Counted from the first letter of the stretch, positions 12,951-25,849 are shown. The stretch is 64,000 nucleotides of DNA from Apostichopus japonicus (GCF_037975245.1 NC_092567.1:5402214-5466213), one strand, 5' to 3'. The notes: a model not told the origin generated them from the letters alone. Numbers and translations: made by a program.

Positions 12951-15900
12951 TTTAATTACTCTTGTTACATGCTGTTCTACGATATTTCCGCGCTACACAT
13001 ATTTGGTACAATCTCTTTTATTTCGATTCGGGCTCAGAAGCCAAGTTAAGGAGACAAACCGGGGGTGATAACGATAATAGCTTATTGCATTATTCTTATT
13101 TCGGTAACTATATTGAATATCGCAGATTTGATTGGATGATAGTAAGCTTTTACTTTTAGAGTTTTCTAGTAATTTCTCATAATTTTATTATACTCAAAGT
13201 AATTATTCAAAACGGCTGTTAATAAGCGTACATGTATATATGCTGAAATCCGCCCAAACGACATCGTCACTTTCTCTTGACAAATACTTCTCGTTTTCCG
13301 TGTTTTCGATCTTGTTATATAGCAAGGTTGATAACACGGAAACCGCTGATATCGAACCCGATATTTCTATTACCGAACTCGGTTTGTCGATTTCCGCTGT
13401 TCCCGCGGTTTCCGAATTTCCGCGTTCTCGACCGGACCTGGCCAGCAATTTTGCACATTTAAATTAAAACTTACATAGAATAACGAAAAAATAAGAACAC
13501 AACGTATGCAAGAACAACTAACAAGGCGTGTGACCTAATGAAAATATGTTGTTGGATGATTTCCCACAATGGATGATTCGTATAGTCACTGCTGTACACC
13601 TACTGACCTACTTAATGTATGTTTCCATGGTTACTTTGACACGTTCACTGACAATGGGCACGTGGCTCGTCTACCTATTTCTATTCATTAGGTTAAACTG
13701 GTTCGTGTCAACTATTATTATGTTAATGAGATATTAACGAAAGTTCCAGGTGTGGCATTCTTAACATTGACTTGCTTTAGAACATAAATTGTTTGAATCA
13801 ATCGTCTGTATAATGTAAGCGCTGCATATATTTGTACAGAAAACTATTGTAGAAGTAGAATAGAATGGGCCTACTGTGTGTACTAAAACGGTCATGATGT
13901 TATCGTGTAGAAGCATGGGATGGATTTGATGGGCTCTTTGAAAAATACGAATGAATCTCTTTGAAGGGGAGGGTGAAGGGGAGGGCCAGTGGCGGGAACA
14001 GGTATATGGTGTCTGAATGGTGGAGGAGGTTAGACTAAACTTACCGGGATTGGAATAGAGCATTGATAGTCTAGAGAGTGAATAATCATACATCTGTATT
14101 ACATTTTTTTTTTATAACCCGACCAAGCAATACTGCTAATGTATAAGATGTTTCAGTGATACATTTTCCGTGGTTACAGTTATTCTTGGGATGGCATTGA
14201 AAATATGACATGCTGGATAATTTCATTTATATGGTATTTTATTTATGGTATTACTGAATAGTTTTTTCCCTTTTTCCTTGGGAGTGTCGTGTGATGCGGA
14301 TTTTTGCGACTTAAATATTTCTTTCATAGCTTTAGTAACACGTCATACACTCTGGAACATATCAACTGATAACACTAACTTGAATGTGTAAGGATGGAAA
14401 TGGGAAACTTTTTATGAGGTTGGTCTAACGGAGCTAATGAAGGTGAGAGGAGTAGCGATATATTAAACTGAATATATTAGTTGTTTAACCAATTTGACTC
14501 TGAGAAAAAGAAATATATTAAAGTAATAGCGAGGTTTACGTCTCTGTTCATAAAACTACAATATATTCTTAGTAGGCCTATGTAAAGAATCCAATGGACA
14601 TGAAGAAACAAAGAAATCACATGTAATTGATAATGGAGCTGGAGATAATGAAAACAAACCACTCGGTGGCAGGAACAAAGAGGGTGATGATAGGGTTAGG
14701 GTAAGAGGGGTAAGAAATACATTGCAAAGGGAAACTGCGAAAAAACAAAGAGTGTAATGACGGTTAGCTGAGGGGGCAGGTAGAGTTACGTTGTATTGGT
14801 AAATGGGAGGTGTCGGGAATGCATTGAGTGAAACCGGTGTTCGAATGGGTTATAATGGTTCGAATGGGTTGGTGTGGGGGGGGGGGTGGGGGGAGGGAGG
14901 GGGATTTCAATTACACAAAATTGTAAAGGGCAAAGCAGGGATGTCATGATCGAATCAAATATGACGTAATATTAATACGAGGAATATTAAAATATTAAGC
15001 AATTTTTTTTCAAAGTTATGAATTTAAAAAAAAAATGAAGCTCACGATGACTTTTTAAATTATTGTTTAAAATTATGATAAAATAATGAGAATAAATATA
15101 AATTTAGCTTATTCGGTGTCAAATTGTATATCAAACTATAAAGTAGAAACGTATGTAGATTTAAATGGATTAAATCTTAACCTCTGTAATTTATGAGTCA
15201 CATATTTGCCTTTAATGATTTTATGGTATAGTAAAAAATACAATTTAACTTATAATTAACTCCATTACAATTATTTATTTCCCTTTTTTGATACCTTATA
15301 TTTATTAACTAATTTTGAGTAACTATTTCATAAACTGCGACAACTAAAACTGTTTAATTAGGTATACATTTCAGATTTACTAGAGTATTATCATTTGATC
15401 GCAATTTGAGGGGTGGGGCGAGGGGGGGGGGGTGAACAATAAAGTTATATGTTATTGCTTTTGCTATTTTTATTGCCATAATTTTACTACTCTTATATTA
15501 ATAACGATTTTCAATTTCTTTCGTTGAAAAAATTCTTTAGTAAATTGTTCATAATTACAAAACAAATATTATTTATTACTAATAAAACACAACTTTAGAA
15601 TATTCATTATTCTCGCTAGAATTATTAAAATCCAACTACCTTGTGTATAATCTCTTATTTCATCCTAATGAACATTTCTGTCATTCTTAAACATAATTCT
15701 TAGTTAAATTTTAACACAAAACTAAACAAAGAACACTTTAAGCAATCCCTACCCACCCTCTACCCCTCTATTACCAACACCCTCTTCAAATATTACCTAA
15801 TTATTATGATATTATAAATGATAAAAATAATGAAATAAAGATAAAGGAAAATAAAGCGATACACTAAGACATTTAGGTCGTGTTTATTTGTAAGAAGGAA

Positions 15901-18900
15901 CCAGTTATTGGGGCTGATTTTAAGGGGAGACAAATATAAACAGGTATAATTAGATTATATTAGAGAAAAATAAAGTGGTAATGTAGGATTAAAGGGTCAA
16001 CTTCGTTTCATTGTTTTTCAATTAAATTAATAATTAAAGTTTGTATAGCTAGTAAGGTTTACTAAAATAAGAATGTGAGGCTACATATTTTTATTTATTA
16101 GTTAATAGGAAACAAATCTCAATGACGGGTTGATAATTTTATAAGAAATGAGTAAATAATAATTGAGATTATCTATCTTTTAAAGAAAACAATTGATCAA
16201 ATTTATTTGAATTTTTATTTAAAACTTTCAGAAGGAAAATTTAATTTAAATGTAAATATTAGTCACTAATGTAATAGGAATCTTAAAAAGAAAACTTCTA
16301 CTTCAACAAATACAAGGATTTTTAAAAAGTTTAAGGAGATTTGGAAGAATTATATTTCAATAAATATGTTGTTTCTTTTAATTAAAATACAATTTAGAGA
16401 AGCAGATGTACGGTATAGATCAAATTCAAGTTTCAAGAGAGAAGGTTGACGAGGCTTAAACTCAAAATTTAACATACAAATTATTCAATTATTGATCCAA
16501 ATCCGACTATTCTGCTTGAATTATAATTATTTCTAACTAATACGATTTGTTTAAATGATGATGTCCATCTGTGTTTTGTTATTAAATTCATTCCTAAGTT
16601 ACGGTTTGATTGTAACATAACTTCTAGTGGATTTTTTCGAAATGTAGCTTTGTTCTTTCTTTGTTTTTGTAGATATTCCTAAATTGGGTATTGCTTATGA
16701 TCTTAACTTTCTAAACTTTATCGTTTCTTCCAATTGAATAGTACCATCCGCTTTTTACACCTCTTTTTTACAAATAATATTGTTATCTGGAAACACTTCA
16801 TATCCTTGAGGGTTTAATTATACTAATTAATTATTACTTTTAAGTTTAATCGGGTTGATTGGGTCTTCATTGAAATATCTTCTGTTACTATGGAGTTCAT
16901 CGGGTGTGAACGGTTAGCGGAACATTTAACGTAAGAGCTATACGGCTCTGGCAAACTTCTGCTATTGAGTGTTGCAGCAGGGTAAAATAAGTGGCGCACT
17001 TTCAATTTCAAAACCATTTTACTTTTTAAATATCATATGGCCATAAATCTGTTGGCTTGGAAATGACGTACAGTTTTTATAATTATGTGGGCAAAATTAG
17101 CACAAAACCAGCTGTGAGTAGAACACCACGATCTAGTTGCTGCTGGAAAGACATGGACGAAACATTACTTTTTAATAACTATGTAGCCTATTGCGTTTGA
17201 TTATTATTAGACCTTAGTTGGAAAACTGTTTTATGGAGGCTCAAACTTGCTATAGGCTCTATACAGTATTTAACAAAACTCTATATCACATTAAGTGTCA
17301 GGTATATTGGCAGGAGTTAGGTTATTCAACTAATAATCAGTTATTAAATAACATTATTTCAGTGAGCCTGTTCGGTAAAAAGCTGCAGGTTTCTCATACA
17401 AGTGGCTCAAACGTCCGACCTGGTAGATTTAATAAGTTAGGTGATTACAATAATAATTGTGGAATGTTATAGATTGACTTGTATTCACGCCTATAAGGCT
17501 ATGTTATGTACGATTAAAACTGAGTTGAACCATTTTCTGTTATTTAAATTTTTTGAAGGGATCACAAAGTTTCTACAGTTTGTCTATAGATACTTTTTGT
17601 TAGCTAGAATGAAATAATCGTTTTCGAAGTAAAGGATAGGCATCAGCTCACCTAGAATGTTAATCGCTGGGCTTATTCTTCGCTTAATTTAAGATCCCTA
17701 AAGAAAAATCAGTGTCCTGATTGTATATTATTCAATTCCTTTAGAGTTAAGATATGTTTTAACTTGGACTTTTCTGATATTCAGTCAACAACTAGGCTAA
17801 GATCTCTATTATTTATGAGTTAGATTTGCTAAGCATGTCCTCTTGCTAAAAGTAGTAATTCTAGCTTTTCGCGGGTGATTTTTGAGATTTTTAACATAGC
17901 CTAACTTTTTTACTACTCTAGCCTATAGCCTAACTAAGTTTGGCCTGGCCTTTGTACACATCCTAGCCTATGCCTCTATACCATACCGTCAAATCATCTC
18001 ACTGATCAATGATCACTGTCTTAACTATTAACAGTGGTTCCTCTCCGTTAAATATTCCATCTTAATAACCACGCAACAAGTCAATGGTAACAAACAACTC
18101 CCACGAATATAATACGTACTCTGCAGCTCCACTAATGATAGATACTAAATGTGAACAGGTATTCAATAGCAAATACAGGTGTTTTCCAGCTGTTCGCGGG
18201 TGATGTTTGAAATTTGTAACAGACATTTTGGCGCCAATAGAAATAAATGTACGAGAGACGTAACGTTATACATACCCGGTGGAAACAGACAGTTTGAAAC
18301 CTGACGTCGATTGGGTATGTATTAAGGAAGGGGTCGAGGAAGTAAATAATACAACACAACCTATATCAAGTAGATCAAGCTACCATTGACATTTCTCCCT
18401 AAGCGGTAGGGTGTTAGTCCCCGTGCACCCCCCTCCCCCACCACCGGTTAAGATTTGGGCAAAAAAGCATTTTATGTACTCATTCACCCACCTTATTATC
18501 TGCTAGTGGATGCATAAACACACAATTCACACAACAGTTTGAATACCGTCTGTTTCAAATGATTTGAAGGAGTACATGTTTAATGAATATTAAAACCTAC
18601 ATGGAATAACATAAATTGAACACCCTTGTTCAGTCATACACATCTTGCAGACACATCGTGCAGACAAAACGTGTCTGTGTCAAGTAACATTTTTGTTTTT
18701 ACAAATATTCACTTGATCATAAAAAAATTACTGGAATAAATGTAACTACACAACTTTTTTTCATCCCTCCCCACCCAACCACCTTTGTAATTAATTCCAT
18801 GTCAGTGCTGGATTATGCAGCTAAATCTTTACACCAGCAAAGAGAGTGTAAGGCAATCGAACGATGTTTTGTCTTTACACGTACCTCGTAATTGCTCAAA

Positions 18901-20045
18901 TCAAAATACTATGTCGACATTTCACCAATAATGGTAATAGTCAATTCATGTAGCCCCCCCCCCCTTTTTCTCTCTTTTTACTTATTACCATCCTCATCAA
19001 GAAAAGTTATTTTTTTGAGATAAAATAGTTGAAATTTGTATAAGAAAGAAATCTTGATTTCGAGAAATGCAATGGCAATTTCGAGAGAAACGTACAAGTT
19101 TGAAATAAAACACAAATATTTTTAGTTGAGAAGTCAACATTTTAAAAGTTTAAGTTTAAAACAAAAAGAAATCGACATTTTACATGAAGGGAATTAAACA
19201 GGTCGAAATCAATCGAAGAGTTTTTAAATTTTAGAAAAATTAGTGTAATGTTGAGAATTTCGGTTATATTACAGATTGCAATTTTAAGACAAACTTGATT
19301 TTCAAGAAAAGGGTTTCAATTTTGAAAAAGGGTTGAAATTCCCAGAAACATTCAAAACTTTCTGGATAAAATAATTATCATTTTGATATGAAAATTTTGA
19401 AATTTTTCAGTGCTCCATGTGGTCACAATAATGACAAAATGTGTACTGCTTGCTTAATTGGGATGGCTCCCGACCCCCTCCCAAACCAATTCATTTTTTG
19501 CTCCCTTGTTACGCCAATCAAGTGATTTGTCACATGTAGATATGAGGAAGGGTGTAGAACATAAAGGAGGAGGTACATCTTGTGGCTAATTTGTGTATAT
19601 TTCTGATTAAGTGCATAAGCGATAAGTTTGCCTCTCCGATCCTGAAAACGGATCGACTCTCCTGTATGGTTTAGTACCCAGTAACGTGGGTTCACATTCA
19701 AAAATTCTCCCGACAAATTTAGGAAGGGGAATGAACCTTTATGGTCAGACTATAGGTGGCGAAACTTTTGGTGGTGTTGCTGTGGAGTCGTTGAATGCAA
19801 TTCCATGTAGAGGTCCTCCATCTGAAACAATTCTGAGGCGTAGTTAGACTATAATTTTGTCTAAACTTAAGGTTGTGATAAAGAATACTAGTGTGAAGTT
19901 TGAAAACTGAAACTGACCGATGTTAAAATCACTATTGCATAATTGCATGGAAAATCAGAAAGTACAGTCTTGCTCGTCCAGTTATTCGGTAAATAGCCGT
20001 TGGGCGGGCATATTGCCCAACCAGTTATTATTCCTATAGTAATGC
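12951..20045. other. AT-rich, gene-poor stretch
   Basis: Apart from the hairpin above, I see no convincing gene. The part from 14.9 to 16.8 kb is especially AT-rich. Poly-G lies at 14876-14890 and 15422-15432, poly-C at 18955-18965. A related 30-bp sequence (tcgcgggtgatktttgarat) occurs twice, near 17877 and 18195. 19020-19420 is a degenerate aattt/gaaa-rich stretch. Short frames at 13546-13737 (+), 16823-17017 (-), 17218-17472 (+) and 19423-19716 (-) lack recognisable motifs or splice context. Confidence 0.5.
13293..13344. repeat. Imperfect 24-bp foldback
   Basis: 13293-13316 and 13321-13344 are inverted repeats with about 5 mismatches (cores ttttccgtgtt and aacacggaaa). It lies in a local CpG-richer patch (13240-13450) that is open on both strands (75 codons +, 81 codons -). 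The two overlapping frames come from the low stop content of this patch; neither protein is recognisable. Confidence 0.7.
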
Positions 20046-20324
20046 CTGAAAAAGAGGTATACACTACAGCATGTTACCTTCATGTAGCCATGTTACCACA
20101 TTTTAATATATAGCAGATCCATAGGTTATCTACTACTTGAAATCGGTTCACAGGACTAGGAGAATGGGACCCCTTCTCAACCCCCATTTTAATATAGGAT
20201 TTCAAAGGGGGGGGGGGGGGAAAGCAAATCCCAACTGATTTAGGTAGGTCCTACACTATTATGGAAAGGCTAGAATGGAAATAACAATTTAAAAAAGGTG
20301 GCGGTGTGCTAGTTGGCCTGTTGA
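20046..20324 (+). repeat. Dispersed repeat copy 1, left part
   Basis: This sequence is closely matched at 35207-35450: ataggttatctactacttga, gaatgggaccccttctcaac, a poly-G tract, and tattatggaaag. It breaks off at ttga (20321-20324), where the GTAAAA element is inserted, and resumes at 22813. The family is unidentified; no conserved protein was found. Confidence 0.88.
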
Positions 20325-20339
20325 CCTAGCAAAAAATGT

Positions 20340-21130
20340 ACCTTAATTTTACCGCGGTAAACTATGGTAAATTTGTGGTAAATAGGGTAAATGTGTGGTA
20401 CAATTGCGGTAAAATCAACCGCGGTACATTTACCGCAGTTTTACCATGATATTACCGCGGTATAAGTAGGGTAAAAGTGCGGTACATTTACCGCGGTAAA
20501 TTTACCGCAGTTTTACCATGGTATTACCGCGGTAAAAGTGCGGTACATTTACTACGGTAAATTTACCACAGTTTTACCATGGTATTACCGCGGTAAAAGT
20601 AGGGTAAAAGTGTGGGTACATTTACTGCGGTAAATTTACCGCAGTTTTACCATGATATTACCGCGGTAAAAGTAGGTAAAAGTGTGGTACATTTACTACG
20701 GTAAATTTACCATAGTTTTACCACTGTATTACCGCGGTAAAAGTAGGGTAAAAGTGTGGTACATTTACTGCGGTAAATTGACCGCAGTTTTACCATGATA
20801 TTACCGCGGTATAAGTACGGTAAAAGTGCGGTACATTCAAGTACCGCGGTAAATTTACCATAGTTTTACCATGATATTACCGCGGTATAAGTAGGGTAAA
20901 AGTGCGGTACATTTACTACGGTAAATTCACCTCAGTTTTACATGGTATTACCGCGGTAAAAGTGTGGTACATTTACTACGGTAAATTTACCACAGTTTTA
21001 CCATGGTATTACCGCAGTAAAAGTAGGGTAAAAGTGTGGTACATTTACTACGGTAAATTTACCGCAGTTTTACCATTATATTACCGCGGTAAAAGTAGGT
21101 AAAAGTGTGGTACATTTACTACGGTAAATT
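20340..21130 (+). repeat. 72-bp subterminal tandem repeats, left arm
   Basis: ttaccgcgg recurs at about 20452, 20524, 20585, 20658, 20729, 20801 and 20877, a period of 71-76 bp with one 61-bp unit that lacks agtagggtaa. Each unit contains palindromic accgcggt and atggtaaaac-type inverted motifs, so single strands could fold extensively. Confidence 0.9.
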
Positions 21131-22139
21131 TACCATAGTGTTAACATGATATTACTGTAGTAATAGTAGGGTAAGTTTATATGGTACATAAACTTCATGT
21201 GAAATTCCTACAATTACAAGTGTCATGATTAACCACAGTAAAAATAGGGTAAAACTATACGGTGCAATTATACTATGGTAAATTTACCATAATTGTACCA
21301 TGATTTTACCACAGTAGAACATATACGGGTCACACTATGAAACATGATGGTACATTTACAGCAATTTTTCCATGATTTTGTCCCATATTTTTGCAATACT
21401 GATATGACAAACCTTTTGTTCTACTCATATCTTAATGTTGGCAATATAAATTACCTGTGGATATGAGTTGAATAAAGAAGAGAGACAATCCTATTCTTAT
21501 ATGTTATAGTATGCATCTCTTTTCCTAAAAAAAACAAGCAGAGGATAGATACATAGAGAATTCCTTCATGGAATCCCTGATATATTTGAGAGGAGACAAC
21601 AATTAATTCTTTTTTCATTATTAGGGAGAACCTAAAAGCCTTTAAAATGAAAAAAAAAGAACTATATAAACTAGCACACATAAGGCATAGCTTCTGTGCC
21701 TCAACACTGTGGCACACAAAAATTGACTAATCAGTGTCCTCAGATTTAGGTATTCTCTGTCAGGTCCATTAAATGACTGGACAAGTCTATGTATCTATAA
21801 TCAGATGACTCTTTCCATTTAAAACAAGTCTTTGAGGACAATGAGAGATCAGAAGTCCAATCTGGACTACCAAGTAAGTCAAAAGAAGAGAGTCAGGAAT
21901 CACACCAGCTAGAGTAATTGAAATTCAACAAAGCTTTCTCATGTGTGAAACCTCCATGGATTTGATGAATTAAACACTGTTGCATTCTACAACTGAGGAC
22001 ATGTCAGGCATACAACCATTACAATAGGGGTAAAGGCATATAGCCAAATTATGATACAGTACACTGATGGGTGAAATTCAAAGATATTTATGGTGTACAT
22101 GCTGATTGAATTTAGGACAAAATCATGCTCAATATGAGG

Positions 22140-22800
22140 TAAAACTGTCCTACAATTAGTGTAAAATCATGGTAAACTGAGGTAAAACTAAGGTAAAAGC
22201 GTGGTAAATCTACGGTAAAAGTATGGTAAATTGAGGTAAAACTAAGGTAAAAGCGTTGTAAATCTACGGTAAAATTGGGGTAAAAGCGTGGTAAAAGTGT
22301 GGTAAATTGAGGTAAAACTAAGGAAAAAGCATGGTTAATATACTGTAAAATTGGGGTAAAAGAACTGTAAAACTGTGGTAAATTTAGGGTAAAAGTGTAG
22401 TAAATGCGTGGTCAATCTAGGGTAAAAATGGGGTAAAAGAACGGTAAACTGTGGTAAAAGCGTGGTAAAATATGGTAAATTAAGGTAAAACTAAGGAAAA
22501 AACGTGGTAAATATATGGTAAAATTGGGGTAAAAGAACGGTAAAACTGTGGTAAATTTGGGGTAAAAGCGTAGTAAAAGTGTAGTAAAAGCGCGGTAAAA
22601 GTATGGTAACACCGTGGTAAATTGCGGTAAAAGTGAGGTAAAACCATGGTAAATTTGTGGTAATTTACTGCGGTAAAACGCGGTTTACCGCGTCCATAGG
22701 GTCAAAACACCGCGGTAATGTACAACAAATTTACCGCGTTTTTACCCCGGTTTTACCGGGGTAAAAGTGTGGTTTGTTACCGCGGTAAATTTGAGGTAAC
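22140..22800 (+). repeat. GGTAAAA array, right arm
   Basis: Dozens of ggtaaa/ggtaaaa words spaced about 10-12 bp, with a looser higher-order period (aactaaggtaaaagcgtggtaaat is repeated in variant forms). It ends in accgcggtaa words like those of the left arm. ORFs through it (for example 22412-22612 minus) are repeat products. Confidence 0.9.
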
Positions 22801-22812
22801 TTTTTTCCTGGG

Positions 22813-23145
22813 GAAGGCAAATCCCATGTAGATCCGCCCCCTGAAATTGCTTTGAAAATTCACGTTAAATGGTGCACTCTGAGCATAATTAGACTACAGT
22901 TAGGTCTTAAATTAGCTCCATACACCATTTTTGCCAATCAATACTTTTTTGTAAAGTCGGAGGGGAGGGGGGGGGTTGGAGACGGGTGTACACCCGTAGA
23001 AGTGGCCATCTTATCAGCTAAATGTAACATTGCCAATCCACCCCCCCCCTTCGACTTCCATATCCTAGTGTACAACTTATAACTTTTCTGATTAATGTTG
23101 AAATACCCAAAATCTTTCATCCCGTCATTTCAAAAGTTTTTAGAA
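22813..23145 (+). repeat. Dispersed repeat copy 1, right part
   Basis: Continues the repeat interrupted at 20324. Matches 35450-35790, including ctccatacaccat, ttttgtaaagtcg, gtgtacacccgtag and ctgattaatgttgaaatac. The similarity ends near 23145. The 76-codon (+) and 60-codon (-) frames here are not conserved as proteins in copy 2. Confidence 0.88.
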
Positions 23146-23905
23146 ATAATAAAGTATTGACCTTTTTTCCAAGCTTGTAGTTAATCAATAGCCTATCCGG
23201 GCTGAAGAAAATGTCTAAGACATGTTTATCTTGCTGTCTTGATGGCAATTTCAAGCTGCTGTACAGGATTCTATGAACGCAACATTAGCAGAAAAATGTC
23301 AAGGTGCAAATGATAAAATGACATTTTTCGGCATATTGTTTAAGTCCTCACTTATTAGATCTAAGGAATTTACCATTTTGCGGTAAATTGCTATTATTTC
23401 AATTGGAAGATTGACCATTTATCTGAAAAATAGGGGAATTTCCCTCGTAGCCACGGAAAACGAATTGAACAAGTCTCATTTTCAAAATCTAAACAAACCA
23501 ACGCCACAGTGTAAACAGCGTTTGAAGAATGGCGCATGTATGGTTGTACTTCCATGTTTGTTTGACGTGATTCCCCGAAGCTACAGTACTGGCTTACGAA
23601 ATATGAAGATCATGCAACACATTCCAGATGGTGAACATGATACTGAAAGAAACAGACGGAGTATAATACAATTGTCAAAGAAGAAATCCCACGTATCAGT
23701 TGAGTTCCTTTCATAGCGTTAGGCTATGCACGTACAAGGACAGGCTCACAGGCCATCATAACGTTCAACGTTATGGCTTAGGTCTTCTCTAGTCATATAA
23801 CCTAAGTGCAGCCTACTTTAGGCCTAGTCTAACTATTTTAGTTACAATATTCAATAGTATGCAATGCCAGCATAACGCGTGTCCTATGCTCAGCACAATG
23901 TAGGG
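23146..23905. other. Unrecognised stretch with a 101-codon frame
   Basis: A + strand frame at 23411-23716 encodes 101 residues starting MTIYLKNRGISL and ending KKSHVSVEFLS, with no similarity I can name. It has no clear splice partner. It could be part of an exon, since base composition is a little less AT-rich than around it, but equally a chance frame. Confidence 0.25.
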
Positions 23906-23915
23906 CTAGTTGAAG

Positions 23916-24523
23916 GGGACAAACTAAAACGAATGACAGCGAATGACAATTGACTATGTACAGGGTTAATTATCATTTGCGAATGACAGCGAATGACAAC
24001 GAATGACAACGAAGGACAGTCTTGAGAAGAGATAGAATGATTAACGGAGTGGAGTATATGCGGTTATTGGTTTTCTGCGCAAAAATGATTTGAGGAAAAT
24101 GGCATATTACGTGGTTGCAGGGTTTTGGTGTAATTTACGGATAGAAACCACAGGGAAAGTTTTGGTGTGAGAATGCGCTTGAGTGCTGTGCTTTTTACCT
24201 CTGTAGATTTATATAGAAAGATAACTGAAGCCGTTTCAAGATTATAGTATTGTTAGTTTCTAACAATTAATATCGGAAAAATGACGTTAAATTTACTTTT
24301 TAAAATCAGACTTACAATTTCGCTTACTATAAGGTGCGTTTTTATCTTGTCAGTACTTTACTAGATCTAGATACCCACAAAGTCTGAACTGTGATATCCG
24401 GTTGAAGCAAATGTCTGTGCTGTCATTACTGTCATTCGTTTTAGTCAACGCAATTTTTTAGTGTGTACAACATATTGTCATTCGTTATGTGTAACGCAAT
24501 TGTCATTCGTTTTAGTAACACCC
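23916..24523. mobile_element. 608-bp non-autonomous TIR element, 9-10 bp TSD
   Basis: The ends are 23-bp inverted repeats at 23916-23938 and 24501-24523, 19 of 23 matching, with the perfect core ACTAAAACGAATGACA. The direct repeat tagttgaag flanks both sides (23907-23915 and 24524-24532; ctagttgaag if one terminal base is shared). Both subterminal regions repeat the octamer GAATGACA, five times on the left and four times inverted on the right. The interior has no ORF. A 9-10 bp TSD and termini in GGG fit Mutator-like or Merlin-type elements; I cannot decide between them. Confidence 0.88.
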
Positions 24524-24532
24524 TAGTTGAAG

Positions 24533-25076
24533 TATGGTGAAGCATGCCTGTTATAGTTGGTTACAAGTTGAAGGGTAGGTTTTCCTTCTTCAAATAATTT
24601 GATCAAATTATTAATTTAAAAGTGTTCTACATAATTCGCGAGATCATCCAACTGTCTGAAAGGTTTTAGCCAAATTAAGTCATAAAAACCTACTCTTAAA
24701 GTACTCTGGAGTTGTTTCCTCTCCTGGGATATTGTGGATTTAAGTGCTAACCTGCCAGTGAGTAAAGGTCAAATGAAGCCCAAGGTTTTCCAAAGATTGA
24801 GATTCAATATTCCATATCATATACAAGCATTATTGTAGTGTTTTATTGGATCAAAGTGGAACTGCTATCATGAGTTTTTCTTTGTTGTGAGTATCCTTTT
24901 GTTTCTGAAGCCTTCTGAAATATCTAAATAACTCATTTGATTTCATGTTAGTGTTTCACTTTTGATTTAGAAGTCACTGAGGCTCTAACGGCTCCATGAT
25001 GTAATGATTCAACCGTAGGAAGAAACCCTCTAGTAAATATGAAGACGGAGACTGTACTGGAGATCAGGACCTATGA
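24533..25076. other. Single-copy stretch left of the segmental duplication
   Basis: No exon with both splice signals and an open frame was found. Moderately AT-rich and not part of the duplicated block. Confidence 0.4.
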
Positions 25077-25849
25077 ACCTATCAAGCTTCTTTCAGTATC
25101 CTACACTTCTTGATGCACAGAGTTCCATAGGAATAGTAAGAATGAAGTAAATCTGGTTGTTGTGACTTTATTCACCAAAACTGCTGGCTACCGCTAGCAA
25201 GCATGGTTAAGGAAGTTAATTTCCTGTGCCACTAGTTATCAATATCATGTCATGATAACATTTCTTCCTTGGATATTTGAGAGCTAAATACTGTTTAAAA
25301 TAAACACATTTAGAGGGCATTCAAACATTTATACAAGCACTGGTATCCATTAGGGTGGTGAGCACTTGCCCCCACGCCCCTCCCCCATAGGCTCCACTAG
25401 GGCTGCAAAATCACTATCAGAGAACATTTAATATCTGAAAAGTGAAAATGCCTCAGCTAAAGTCCGAAGGGACTCCCACCAGGGCTTAGATTTATACTTC
25501 ATAGAAATCACATTTTTCTCTCTAACATGTATTTACATGCACTTTAAGCTTAGTAGAAGAGGACAAGAAGTCTCAGAGATGTTACAGAGCTTTTCTGAAG
25601 TCCCCTGCTAGGGCTCAGAGTAAAATCAGATTAAGTATTTCCATTTCTGACATGTCCTCATGCGCTCACAATTGGAAATACTTCCTACTAATCTGAGAAT
25701 GTACAGCTGTGAATAAAGAATTGTCACTTATGCTTGTTTAATTTTTAAACATTGCTGAGCCAGTCACTGCAGTTGGTTTTAAGAAATCTAATTGGTCTCA
25801 AAACTGATCTAACTTCACCGACTAAGTACGGTGGCTTAAAAAAATATAT

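Larger units (their letters stand above)
20325..22812. mobile_element. 2.5-kb TIR element built of GTAAAA/TTACCGCGG subrepeats
   Basis: The borders come from comparison with the uninterrupted repeat copy at 35.2 kb, which reads straight across ttgttgaaggcaaat. The ends are imperfect inverted repeats: CCTAGCAAAAAATGTACC (20325-20342) and GGTAACTTTTTTCCTGGG (22795-22812), 14 of 18 matching. A 2-bp GA may be the TSD (20323-20324 and 22813-22814). The left arm (20340-21130) is an array of about 72-bp units rich in ttaccgcggtaaa and gttttaccatg. The centre (21360-22130) is unique and has only an 88-codon minus-strand frame of no known family (21451-21717). The right arm (22140-22800) is a dense array of ggtaaaa. 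No transposase is seen, so it is non-autonomous; the layout recalls foldback-type elements. Confidence 0.85.

Noticed and set aside
13203-13467. Overlapping sense and antisense ORFs of 75-81 codons
   Set aside because: Both reflect one stop-poor patch; neither has codon patterns or motifs that favour it.
20902-22612. ORFs of 66 codons on both strands
   Set aside because: Products of the GTAAAA and 72-bp subrepeats.
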